This document shows positions 32,903 through 43,032 of a DNA stretch of 64,000 bases, one piece after another; within the stretch, counting starts at the first letter, position 1; each line of letters starts with the position of its first letter. A program made the translations under genes and the position numbers. This stretch comes from Dermacentor variabilis. Its lineage: Eukaryota; Arthropoda; Arachnida; Ixodida; Ixodidae. The notes beneath the pieces are model-generated. The model did no database searches. It was not told the DNA's origin and saw only the letters and a list, made by a program, of their open reading frames with translations. The stretch lies in contig NC_134577.1 of the NCBI RefSeq assembly GCF_050947875.1, forward strand, positions 68,173,139-68,237,138, in the 5' to 3' direction.

Positions 32903-35861
32903 ATAAAGTATTTGTTGCCGAAGACGTTACAATTCCACCGCACCCATCTGCCCTTGCCACAGTGTCATGCAACATTGTTGCTGATGCCAGCTAACTTTTT
33001 ACGCCATCTGCAATTTTCGCTCGTCGCAAATGTTCCACGCTGCCTTTCGCGCTTTTGGACGTTCATGCCGGCGTCAGCAGATTGCTCATCGCCAACCGAT
33101 TAATCTGTCCTCTCACTTTGCTTCGTGGGAAGTGCGTTGGCCATGCCCAGTGTGTCGACCCTGCTGCCGTCATTCACATGCCAACTGGTCCCATCGCCAC
33201 TCATGAGGTCGCCGGAGTGACCTGTGACCCCGTGCAGTAACCGACTTCGCCCGATGTTTGACGTAGCTCCATCGCTGACACGTTGACTGTTTCTCAACGC
33301 GCCCAGCTTCTACGCGTTCTCGACAAGTTCCGTTCGTCTTTCGACGGCCAGCATGTTCGCTTGGGCCGCACGTCAACTGTTTGTCATCGAATCGACACGG
33401 GTACCAGTGTGCCACTGCGACAAAGACCATATCGCGTCTCCGCGACAGAGCGCCATGCTATCAACGACCAAGTAGCTGACATGCTCAGGCGCGGCGTCAT
33501 TCAACCTTCGGACAGCCCCTGGGCATCTCCCGTTGTTCTTGTTAAGAAGAAGGATGCATCCATACGATTCTGTGTTGATTACCATCGTCTTAACAAAATA
33601 ACTCCAAAAGATGTTTACCCTCTTCCGAGAATTGACGACGCCCTTAACTGTCTCCAAGGCGCGGAGTTCTTCTCTTCTATCGACTTACGCAGCGGCTATT
33701 GGCGAGTCCCCATGGCACCCGAAGACCAACCTAAAACGGCCTTTGTAACACCAGATGGCCTATATGAATTTCGTGTCATGCTTTTCGGGCTTTGCAACGC
33801 CCCCGCAACATTTAAGCGTATGATGGACAAGCTTTTGCGTGGTCTGAAGCGGAAAACGTGCCTGTGCTACATTGATGATGTGGGCATTTCTTCGCCCGAT
33901 TTTCCCAACTAACTGTGTAGGCTGGAGGAAGTGTTGCAGTGCCTAACTGCCGCCGGCCTTCAGCTCAACCTGAAGCAATGCCACTTTGGCGTAAGTCAGC
34001 TCACCATCCTTGGCCATGTAGTATCTAAACAGGGTATTCTTCCTGACGCCGCCAAGCTCCGTGCAGTTGCTGATTTTCCCAAACATTCCTCCGTAAGAGA
34101 ACTTCGCAGCTTCCTTGGTCGGTGTTCTTACTTTCGCCGCTTCATTCGGAATTTTGCGTCCATCCCCGCACCCTTGAATCGGCTTCTACGGAGCGACTTG
34201 AATGACTACGCCTGGTCGTCCGCTTGTGACGACGCCTTCCAAGAGTGGCGTCGTCTACTGACCTCGCCGCCTATACTGCGTCCCTTCTACCCAACAGCTC
34301 CCACCGAAGTACACACCGACGCCAGCGGTGTTTGACACGGCGCTGTGCTCGCGCAGCGCAAATCTGGATTCGACGAGTACGTCGTTGCATACGCAAGCCC
34401 CACCCTCACCAAAGCCGAGCAGAATTATTTCGCTGTGGAGAAGGAATGTTTGGCCATAATCTGGGCACTTGGTAAATTTGGACTCTACCTCTATGGCCAC
34501 CCCTTCGACCTATTTACAGACCACCATGCACTTTGTTGGCTGCCCACGTTAAAGGACCCCTCAGGTCGATTAGCTCGCTGTGCTTTGCGGTTGCAAGTAT
34601 TCAACGTGCGCGTTGTGTACAGGTCTGGCCGCCGCCATACCCATGCCAACGCGCTTTCCCGTTCGCCCGTGTCAACCGAAAGCGATGCCTGCCTCTCTGC
34701 CTTTGACCAAGTACTTTCGTTCCCAGCAGGCTGCGACATGGCTTCGGAGCAACGCAAGGATGCCTGGCTTAGTACTCGTATCCGCATCCTTTTAAACCCG
34801 TCGACTGTTCCTCCACCTTCTCGAGCTTTGCGCCGTCAAGTATCTCACTTCGAAATTCGGGATGAACTTCTCTATCACCGGAACTACGTCTCTGACGTCC
34901 CCAAGTGGTTGCTGGTCATACCTCGACATCTTCGTGGTGAAATATGTTCCGCCTTCCACACTGACCCGCAGTGTGCACATGCGGGTGTCTTCAAGACGTA
35001 CACCCGGCTTCGCTCCAGGTTTTATTGGCGTGGCATGTACACCTTTGTCTGCAAGTACATTCGGTCGTGCCCTCTGTGCGAACGCCGAAACGTTCCTGCT
35101 CAGCATGTCTCTGGTCCACTGCAACCGATCCCGTGTCCTGCCAGGCCCTTCGATCGCATTGGCATTGACCTGTATGGACCGCTTCCGAGCACGGCTTCCG
35201 GGAACCGCAGGATAGTCGTCGCCATCGACCATTTGACGCGATACGCAGAAACAGCCGCTCTGCCTGCTGCCACCGCTGGCGATATAGCATCCTTCCTCCT
35301 GAACAACTTTATTCTCCGTCACGGTGCACCTCGGGAACGTTTGAGCGATAGAGGACGTGTCTTCCTCTCCGAAGTTGTCAACGCGCTCCTTGCTGAATGT
35401 CGCATCCTCAAACTAGTGGTCCGAGGGAAAGATTTAACCGCACCCTTGGCGACATGCTCTCCAAATACGTCGCCTCTGATCACACTGATTGGGACCTCAT
35501 TTTGCCATTCGTCACGTTCACCTACAACACTGCACCACAGGTGACCACAAACTTCCCCTTATTCTTCTTCTTGTGTGGGGCCGCGAACCTTCGACAACCC
35601 TCGACACCATTCTTCCGTACAGACCCGACTCATCTAAATGTACGCCCCGCTCTGAAGCTTCCCGCCGCGCAGAGGAATGCCGTCAGCTCGCCCGTCCCTT
35701 TACAGCCGTCGAGCAATGGAAATAAAAATCTAGACTTGACGATGATCACCCGCATTGTCACTTTCTTACCGACTCCCTGGTGTGGCTTTGGGTTCCCGCC
35801 GTTCCTGCTCGACTCTCATCCAAGCTTGTCTCCGAATATCAAGGAGCCTACCGTGTTGTAG
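32903..35861 (+). pseudogene. Ty3 pol: reverse transcriptase, RNase H, integrase, inactive
   Basis: Pol resumes with VAEDVTIPP near 32,910 and has early stops (for example after ADAS near 32,993 and at 33,238). From 33,283 one frame encodes RT with SPWASPVVLVKKKD, FCVDYHRLN, SIDLRSGYW and YIDDV (33,870). There is an in-frame TAA at 33,910, then RNase H starting at HTDASGV with an in-frame TGA at 34,333, and then [10 protein letters not shown]. Integrase follows with an HHCC finger ending CPLCERR (35,073), GIDLYGPLP (first Asp) and LSDRGRVF (second Asp). A short deletion or frameshift near 35,397 displaces the third catalytic residue (RERFNRT frame). Chromodomain not seen. Confidence 0.85.
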
Positions 35862-36019
35862 CGCAGACGTTGCCTGTGAACTATATTGTCTAGCCTGTCA
35901 CGCCACCTACGGACCAACGCTGTCGTGGTCGTGAAACCGTCCACGTACAACGCCTGAAGCCGTATTACGACCCCATGATTCTATGTTCACCATGAGTCGC
36001 CAGGATGGCTCTTGTTCCT

Positions 36020-36049
36020 GTGGGGGGGGGGGGGGCGATTGTGGGGGGG
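36020..36049 (+). promoter_or_regulatory. Polypurine tract region before the right LTR
   Basis: Two G-runs (TG followed by about 14 G, and TG followed by about 7 G) lie directly upstream of the right LTR. This is the place where an LTR element's plus-strand primer tract is expected. The G-runs may have expanded as a homopolymer. Confidence 0.55.
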
Positions 36050-36175
36050 TAGTGAATAGGAATGCCCGGCGCCCCAGCCACATCGCCAGACGCCCGGAAG
36101 GCGCGAGCTTGGGATTGCCTGAGCTGCTCTGGTCGAGACACGCTGCCTACTCCCTCTTGTACTGTGTTCATTTAA

Positions 36176-36176
<1 letters not shown>
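36042..36176 (+). repeat. Right LTR of the Ty3/gypsy element
   Basis: Partner of 29,725-29,857, with many substitutions and a small indel near the word CATCGC. Its end abuts a TA array at 36,177. Confidence 0.75.

Positions 36177-36256
<80 letters not shown>
36177..36256. repeat. (TA)n microsatellite
   Basis: An 80-bp pure TA array abutting the right LTR. With 29,674-29,725 it probably represents the original target array. Confidence 0.95.
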
Positions 36257-36259
<3 letters not shown>

Positions 36260-36824
36260 TGTCTTTGTTTTAATTTTACTACGCCTTGCCGACACTTCTC
36301 ATACTTAAACAGTATGTGCAAAACAAAGCACGTGTACACGAAAAAACTAGCCATGCCAGCCATAGTGATTTTGGACATTACGTCTGGCTTCGTGCCAATG
36401 CAAAATAGCAATTAAGGAAAACATAATTTGCTCAAATAGTAAGTTCGACCCATAAATGCACACAAATAGGTGAGAAGAAACGGAAAGTCGGGTTCGTACC
36501 ACTTCAGTCATTGTGTTCGATGCGCAAATGAAGAAGAGGGTTCCCACAAAAGTCCACAGCAGCACTCTCATTTTCAGGCCTTTTATATCACTGAGATATT
36601 CTGCGCAAACATGAGAAAATAGTCAAAAACTTATCTGCATTTTAAATAAACTCTTTATTTGTATACATAGAAAAAGTAGGTATTTGTATAGTCCTTGTAC
36701 ATATACATCAGGCTCGTATTTCCTCTTCAACTCCATTACATCATCAAAGTTGAACTTAAACAATACCAACATTTATTACGCAGCACTAACACGTAACGTT
36801 TTCACAATCCGTTCGACTTCACCG
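36257..36824. other. Unassigned sequence between gypsy element and copy 2
   Basis: AT-rich DNA with no open frame or repeat that I recognise. Whether it belongs to the duplication cannot be tested, because the matching part of copy 1 would lie left of the window. Confidence 0.5.
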
Positions 36825-37164
36825 ATTCATGACGTGCACACACGAGATATTGTGAGTCGTCAAATATTACCTGCGATTTTTTCGAGTTGAACGATGATGT
36901 CATTTTAATAGGGGTTTCGCTATAGTAACGACGTGTGACACGAACAACAGCCGCGACATTTGTCAAACTCGTCGAAGTGTTGGAAAAGTCACTATGTGTC
37001 GTCCTCGGGCTACAAGGGGTTTTTTTTTCTAATTGCCTTTGGCACAAAGAACAATTCTAACCTTTGAGCTAAATTTCTCAATGAGATGGCCGCTACTTCT
37101 ACGAGAAATTGAAATGCTTAATTGTGTGAACATAGAGTCGCACTAACGAATTCTTTAAGTTATT

Positions 37165-37255
37165 AAGGATGAGTGCTTTATGTATCAGGCTTCTGTGCTC
37201 GAGGCCCAGTGTTCAAATCCTGCCTTCGGACAATTTTAATAATGTTGATTTATAT
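37165..37255 (+). repeat. tRNA-like SINE remnant (duplicate)
   Basis: Counterpart of 360-430. Here the B-box-like word reads TGTTCAAATCCTGCC and is preceded by CTCGAGGCCCAG, a few bases that the other copy lacks. Confidence 0.45.
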
Positions 37256-38277
37256 ATTTGCTACGCGGTATTTTATTTAAAAGAAATGATCACTTTGCAA
37301 TGTCGCGAAGCCATCGAATGCCGGAATGACGACGCTTAGGCAAATTCGTGCGCCACCCAGCATTCCCTTCCTGACAGAACTGCTCTGCTCGCAGCTACCA
37401 CAGACAATAACGACACAGTTCCCTCCGCTAATTGTATTAAACTCTATGAGCACCACCGCCATTATTACAGCTACAAGTCTATAGGCCTCACGTTACAGTT
37501 GAAACTATTAGTCTCGCAAGGAAAACGTAGCGTTTCATTCTCACGACTGACCTTTCCTTCGAGCCCGCTCTGCTCCAAACTGCGCAGTGTCCTGTAGAAA
37601 TGCTGAAGTGCGAATGTGCTTACGTGTTTCCTATCTTGGCCTCACCGCCTGTTTTCGACGCTGCTACGGGCCTATGAAGAATGTAAAACCGACCCTCAAC
37701 TGGCCGTAAAAAAAGAGAGGAAGAAATTAAACCACCCCTAACGATACTAGCGCAATAGAAGGCGCCTCGTTTACGAGCGAACGTTATTGCATCGAACAAA
37801 AAGGTCTGCGCGACGTTTCTCTCAGCGCCTCGTTTCGCGTGCATGTTTTGTTGCCGCGTTGTATTATATTGTGCAGACTGTTCGCGCGTGTTCGCGCACG
37901 AACGTTGCAGCCACCGCCTGCTGACTCGGCAGAAAGAGTAAATCGACACGTATCTCCTTTACAGGCGAGATTATATTGCACGCCTTAAATACTCATACGT
38001 GTTCCCTCTCTTACAGATTGTTTCCATATTTTTTTCTTTTTATGTAGTAGAATTGGACACCAACAAAAAGTATTGGTGCATTGAAAAAGGTATCTTCCTG
38101 TAGACTTACTCCGTCATCAAAGTTGTTCGAATATTATTGCCTTTTCCCAATGAGTATCGATAAGACTTGAATAATCTATTTCGCACGCTTGGTGAGTATA
38201 CCTAGTGAGGCCCACAGTTTTCCTTCCCATGAGAACGTTTTCGAATGCTAAGATTCCTACATCTAATACAGGGAACA

Positions 38278-38465
38278 TCACACATCCACCCAATCGTAGC
38301 AGTTACTGCAATAAAAACCCGTACGGGTTCCTTGAAAGAAAACCCTCGCAGTTGAAGAATTCGTCCTGGTCCGGGACAAATTTTTCTTCAACTGCGAGGC
38401 TTTTCTTTCAATGCACTCATATGGGTTTCCATTGCAGCAACTGCTACGATTGGGTGGATGTCTGA
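38278..38465. mobile_element. Foldback (palindromic) MITE-like element, copy 2
   Basis: Duplicate of 1,473-1,660 with the same overall palindrome. The left terminus reads TCACACATCCACC and the right GGTGGATGTCTGA. CAACTGCGAGGCTTTTCTTTCA on the right arm pairs with the left arm. Confidence 0.75.
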
Positions 38466-39895
38466 TTTTGACTTTATTAAATACTTCTCTCCACCTTGCG
38501 GTTTTCCGCATGAATACTACGTCGAGTCCTATATCTGTTCGCAGTGTTCAGTACTTTATTTTAGGTGAATTGCTCCTATACTACAGCAATATCTCAACAT
38601 AATCGGGGTCTCTGTCCTTCGCAACCACACACGCACGCCGGGGTGACTTCGAAGAGTAGAAAGGCAGTGTGCAGCCTCGGAACAGCAGTTGTGGACATTA
38701 TAATTTCCTAGGAGCAGTGGCAAAAATTCGGCTTTATGAGCTCGCCACCATCTCATGCCCTAGAGAACGATGGTGGTAATGCTTGGGCTATGTCCCAATA
38801 GGAAAACAAGGAGAAATGCATCTGTTGGCAAGCTTGTAGCCGAAGAGGCACCCTCGATTGCGCGACTTGCCGAATAATAATTTTTTTCCATTACAATGCT
38901 TGAAGGCTACTTCTGCGTCATCATGGTATGCTACAAGCACGTCATCTGAATGTGTTGTTAGTCATCTCAAATGGTGAGCCCACTATCTCTAGTTATCCCT
39001 TCTCGCAGTAAGGAAAAGATATTGGGCTAGTTGGAATGGACGGAACGGCGCTGACTTTTAGTGTGTACTGTTCTCTGTCTTTCACGATAGGCAGGCTATA
39101 CGGAGTAAAATATGATTAAATTATTTAGTCGTTTAGCGAAAGTGCACGGTGTACCTGACTCCCAGAACAATCTGCGCTCTTCCGGCTACTTTCACTGCAG
39201 CTCGTAATCGTTGATGACACTCGATTTCACCGCTTCCATTCTGAAAGTGAATTGCAGTCAAAGCATTGGAAACAGCCTTCTTCTGCAGCGACAAAAAATA
39301 AAAATATCCGATCTCATGGTTGAGCACGGAAAGCACGGGCTATTATTTTCTATAATTCGGAGGGCCTACCGCTTGTGGGCTTTCTTTTTTAGAAGTGGCA
39401 GAACAGAACATCATTGTAGAATACTACGCTGTCCTGATTGGTCATTGCCCGTGGGACGTCAACGCTGAATGTCGCGATGTGCTTCGAAACGTTGAGGGAC
39501 CACGAAGTGGGAGAACATATTTATTTTATGCGGGGATTCAAGTACTGAAACATTGCTTGGCCAAGTGTGTGGATTAGCGAGGGGACTGCGTTGAAAGCAA
39601 CATGTGATTAGTTGCGTCAACCACTTCGTCCCTGTTGAAACCGAAAATGTTGGGACAGCTCACAAACACACGCAGTATGTTGTGACAAATATTTACGGGG
39701 TTAAAAATGACGCCTATATGAACAGAAAGTGTGTGCTCTTTCGTACAAGTAAAAAATAAACGGTCCTATAGCTGATTTAACGCCATTTTTGCTATCTGCA
39801 CTTCCCTGTCCTTAAGTGGCAGAGAAGAAATGAGGCTGTCTGGCCGCTAAGTCTGAAAAAAAGTTAGTTGTTTGGTTAATTAGCTAGGTATTTAG

Positions 39896-40024
<129 letters not shown>

Positions 40025-40151
40025 TATGGGTCTATGGGTAGGTCGGCCGGTTAAAAAGCAAGCAGCTCAGTCTATGATGCGCCAAACAAAATAAAAAAGG
40101 AAAACGCTTTAACTTTAACGCACTAAGGCCATCGCTTTCTTCATAAAAAAG

Positions 40152-40153
<2 letters not shown>

Positions 40154-40217
<64 letters not shown>
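40154..40217. repeat. (TA)n microsatellite
   Basis: Counterpart of the TA array at 3,059-3,138. Confidence 0.95.
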
Positions 40218-40219
<2 letters not shown>

Positions 40220-40500
40220 CATGTTTTATTAACTACTGATATAATTATTCTACGTATCGACTGCTGTCAGGCTGGAAATACCCGTGAAATGGCAGCTCCC
40301 ACATGGATCCTCCTTATGGTGCTTTTCATTTGGATACCCTTAATGACGTCTGAAGAGGTTTGGACCGGCTCGTATTTCATCTCTGCCATTTACACCCCCC
40401 CCACCCCCCGTTCTAGCAAGATAGCGGTCTGTTGTACTTTCGAATAACGATCTAAAGTAGCCAACGATGCCGTCTGACGTTCCCCGGGCGCGACGTTTCT

Positions 40501-40724
40501 TCTTCCGCCGTTACCTGTGGGATTTCGGATTCCTCTACACTATTCTCTCTTCCATTATCGTCGTGGGTGCCACTGGTAGTGTATAAATCTCTATAGAACT
40601 CCTCAGCCACTTGAACTATCTCATCCATATTAGTAATGATATTGCCGGCTTTGTCTCTTAATGCATACATCTGATTCTTGCCAATTCCTAGTTTCTTCTT
40701 CACTGCTTTTGGCATACTCCGACC
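40501..40724 (-). mobile_element. Internal fragment of an RTE-type LINE
   Basis: Minus-strand translation gives KAVKKKLGIGKNQMYALRD and FYRDLYTTSGTH. This matches the linker between endonuclease and RT of the RTE element at about 61,085-61,300. Neither the 5' nor the 3' end of the element is present. It replaces about 400 bp of duplication sequence, unlike a normal insertion. A short TTTCTTCTT match lies at its left edge. Confidence 0.8.
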
Positions 40725-40936
40725 TATACCGTGCTGCTTGTCAGGCCTTCTCACTGACGCACTGTCTGGCTGCGGTAAGAGCGCCACGTTCAAGCCTGTC
40801 ACCACACAACACACGCTCAAGGTTGTTTCGGCGGCTCTTGTGTCTCCAGTCATCCAAAAATTGTAGATTCGAGACAACACTGTGATTTTCACTGGCCGAG
40901 ATCTACACAGCAGTGATGGACGTCAGACAGCGTGCT

Positions 40937-41282
40937 GGTGGTGGTGGTCGTCGTCGTCGTCGTCGTCGTCGTTTTTGTTTGTGTTTCCTGTTGTTGGTCG
41001 TGGTAGGGCAAACTTCACCAGTGTGTCTGTCCCGTCACTCGCCGAGGCCCTATTTAGCAGTGCGAACGGTTGCGGATTCGAATCCCGCACGACGCGGCCA
41101 CATATAGATAAGGATTGCGAAAGCACTCGTGTATCACTACCTTCGGGGCCCGTCAGAGTACGGCAGATCAAAATTATTACTGAGCTCCCTAAACTGCATC
41201 TCTCGTAGCCGTTCGGTTGCCTCCAGGACGCTTCATATCCAGCAACGAAATGGAATGAACGCCCTCTTTGTTGTCAACTCTT
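40937..41282. repeat. Short interspersed repeat, uninterrupted (copy 2)
   Basis: Starts with GTGGTGGTGG then (CGT)n, followed by GGTCGTGGTAGGGCAAAC. It has a palindromic GGATTCGAATCC near 41,077 (B-box-like on either strand) and ends near GTCAACTCTT. Copy 1 of the repeat is 12,760-12,890 plus 16,157-16,383. Read on the minus strand it would end in an (ACG)n tail, as a SINE might. This assignment is tentative. Confidence 0.65.
41274..41282. repeat. Target-site duplication TCAACTCTT, left copy
   Basis: Nine bases identical to 46,968-46,976 at the other end of the LINE. The matching repeat in copy 1 (near 16,375) reads TCAACTCTA, close to the unoccupied site. Confidence 0.8.
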
Positions 41283-41812
41283 GGCCCCGCAGGGGCGTCT
41301 GCGTCAGCAGGCGTTTGGTGTGTTGCGACACCACGTACCCGAGCACACGAGGGTCTGAACCTCCCGCGTATAGCCGTGCGCGGCTTAGCCGTGTCCGGGG
41401 AAAAGGGAATCCTGGGGGTTGAGCCAATGCCGGGTGTTTGGACCTTTACGGCCCCCCCGGTGGCGGCAACACACCTCTTTGGTCTCCGCTTCACGCAGAC
41501 GGCACCCCCGGACTGACCCTCCCGGGGGAAATCGGCAGTCACCTTTTCCTGTCTTCTTCCTCTACACGCTTTTTCTTTACCCTCTTCTTTCACACCTGTC
41601 CTGTTATCTTGTATCTTCGATTCACTTCAATTTTTCGTAGGTGGCAAGGGTTAACCTTGTGGGGCTAACCTACCTTGGTTACGTCGTATTAGGTTATAGT
41701 CTCGATGTACAGCTGGCGTGTGCAGGACTTGTTCACTTGTTCCTGTCGCGTCCCTGCGTTGGGCTCCATGGTGGGCGGCTGGCACCGTGGCTGAACAATA
41801 CAATTTTTTCCT

Positions 41813-42971
41813 ATGGCTCCTCCTTTCCCCCAAAATGATCGCCCCTCTTATAGAAGAGAGGGGACCGAAGCAAGTGGATTTTCCCAGAAAAGAAAAGTAC
41901 CCAAAATACCATGTAACACATAGCGAAGTACAAGAAAAGCCAGCAAGAATCTTGTCCCCATTCACAGTATCCAAGTCCTTGACAGAAGCCCTCGGCCCTG
42001 GCTACAAGCTTTCAAAAATGTCTAGTGGCGATTTGTTGCTCGATCTTCGAGACAATGTGCAACACACAAAACTGTCAAACCTCGCGTCCATTGGCGACAC
42101 CACTGTCTCCATTACATCGCACCGATCCCTCAACACTGTCCGCGGTGTAATATCAGAAATCGACTTCGTACACTTAACAGAACAAGAAATTCTTGAAGGG
42201 CTCACCGACAAAGATGTCATAGACCTTCACCGAATCAAAATCCGGAAGGACAACGAAGAAATCAACACAAAACACCTGATCCTCACGTTCAACAGCAACA
42301 CACTTCCTGAACAAATAGAAGTCGGCTACTTGAAAATACCTGTAAGGCACTACATCCCCAACCCCCGCAGATGCTTCAATTGTCAGAGGTTCGGCAATGG
42401 CTCACGGAGTTGCCGGGGCCGCAGAACTTGTGCAAAATGTGCTTCCAAAGAACATACTTCTGAAAACTGTGACGGTGCAGCGCATTGCGTAAACTGTGAA
42501 GGAGAACATGGCGCGTACTCGAGGGCGTGTCAGTCCTGGAAAAAAGAAAAAGAAATCATCGCGTTGAAAACCAAAGAAAGCATTTCATTCAAAGAAGCAA
42601 GAAGGCGTATCACGCTAACAAACACATTCTCCTTCAATGGAAGAAGCAACTTCGCCGATGTGGTGCGACGGGGCGTAGCGCCGGACCAACCTACGGCACC
42701 TGCTGAGGCCACGGTTACCGGGCCTCCGGCAGAGCCACCCACGCCCCAGGCAGAGACAGCCCAAGCTGTCCAGCCACCTACTAAACAGAGCCCGCCGGCC
42801 CCCAAGTGGGCCGCCCGCGAGGTTTCTCCCCAACGGGAGAGGCCTGAAACACGCACACCCGTTGTGTCGCGGAGCTCCAGTGCCTCAGGAGAGGCCATGG
42901 AGACAACTTCTAGTCCGCCCCCGCAACTGCGGAGGCACAACTCACTTGAAAAAAAGAAAGAACCCCAATAA
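41813..42971 (+). pseudogene. I-like LINE ORF1, nearly open
   Basis: An open frame of 417 codons ends at 42,971. By alignment with the related ORF1 starts (MASSFP type), the original start is the ATG at 41,813 (MAPPFPQ). It is out of frame with the rest because of a one-base shift near 41,910, so translation would now have to begin at 41,718 or 41,835. The rest is intact: three knuckles CFNCQRFGNGSRSC (His replaced by Asn in the first), CAKCASKEHTSENC and CVNCEGEHGAYSRAC, then KKEKEIIALKTKESISFKEARR and a Pro-rich tail. It would bind element RNA in the transposition complex. Confidence 0.8.
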
Positions 42972-43032
42972 CGGGTCCTCAAACACGAGGGACCTAATTA
43001 TTTATAGCCACACCCCTACAAAATAATTAAAC

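Larger units (their letters stand above)
29725..36176 (+). mobile_element. Ty3/gypsy LTR retrotransposon, inactive, with nested insertions
   Basis: Related short terminal segments at 29,725-29,857 and 36,042-36,176 act as LTRs. Between them, in order, are gag with a zinc knuckle, aspartic protease, reverse transcriptase, RNase H and integrase, the Ty3 gene order. A G-rich polypurine tract precedes the right LTR. No envelope-like gene is seen. The element is broken by two nested insertions (30,470-31,272 and about 32,371-32,902), in-frame stops and frameshifts. TA arrays abut both ends. The many LTR differences (roughly 15 plus small indels in 125 bases by eye) indicate an old insertion. Confidence 0.9.

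Noticed and set aside
35863..36041. Envelope-like gene in the Ty3 element
   Set aside because: The space between integrase and the polypurine tract is under 200 bp and has no open frame with signal peptide or membrane segment.
40452..40892. 146-codon minus-strand protein as a host gene
   Set aside because: A chimera of duplication sequence, an RTE linker fragment and more duplication sequence; not preserved in copy 1.
41060..41110. tRNA gene at GGATTCGAATCC
   Set aside because: Only a B-box-like palindrome and a possible TPsiC arm; no acceptor, D or anticodon arms could be paired.
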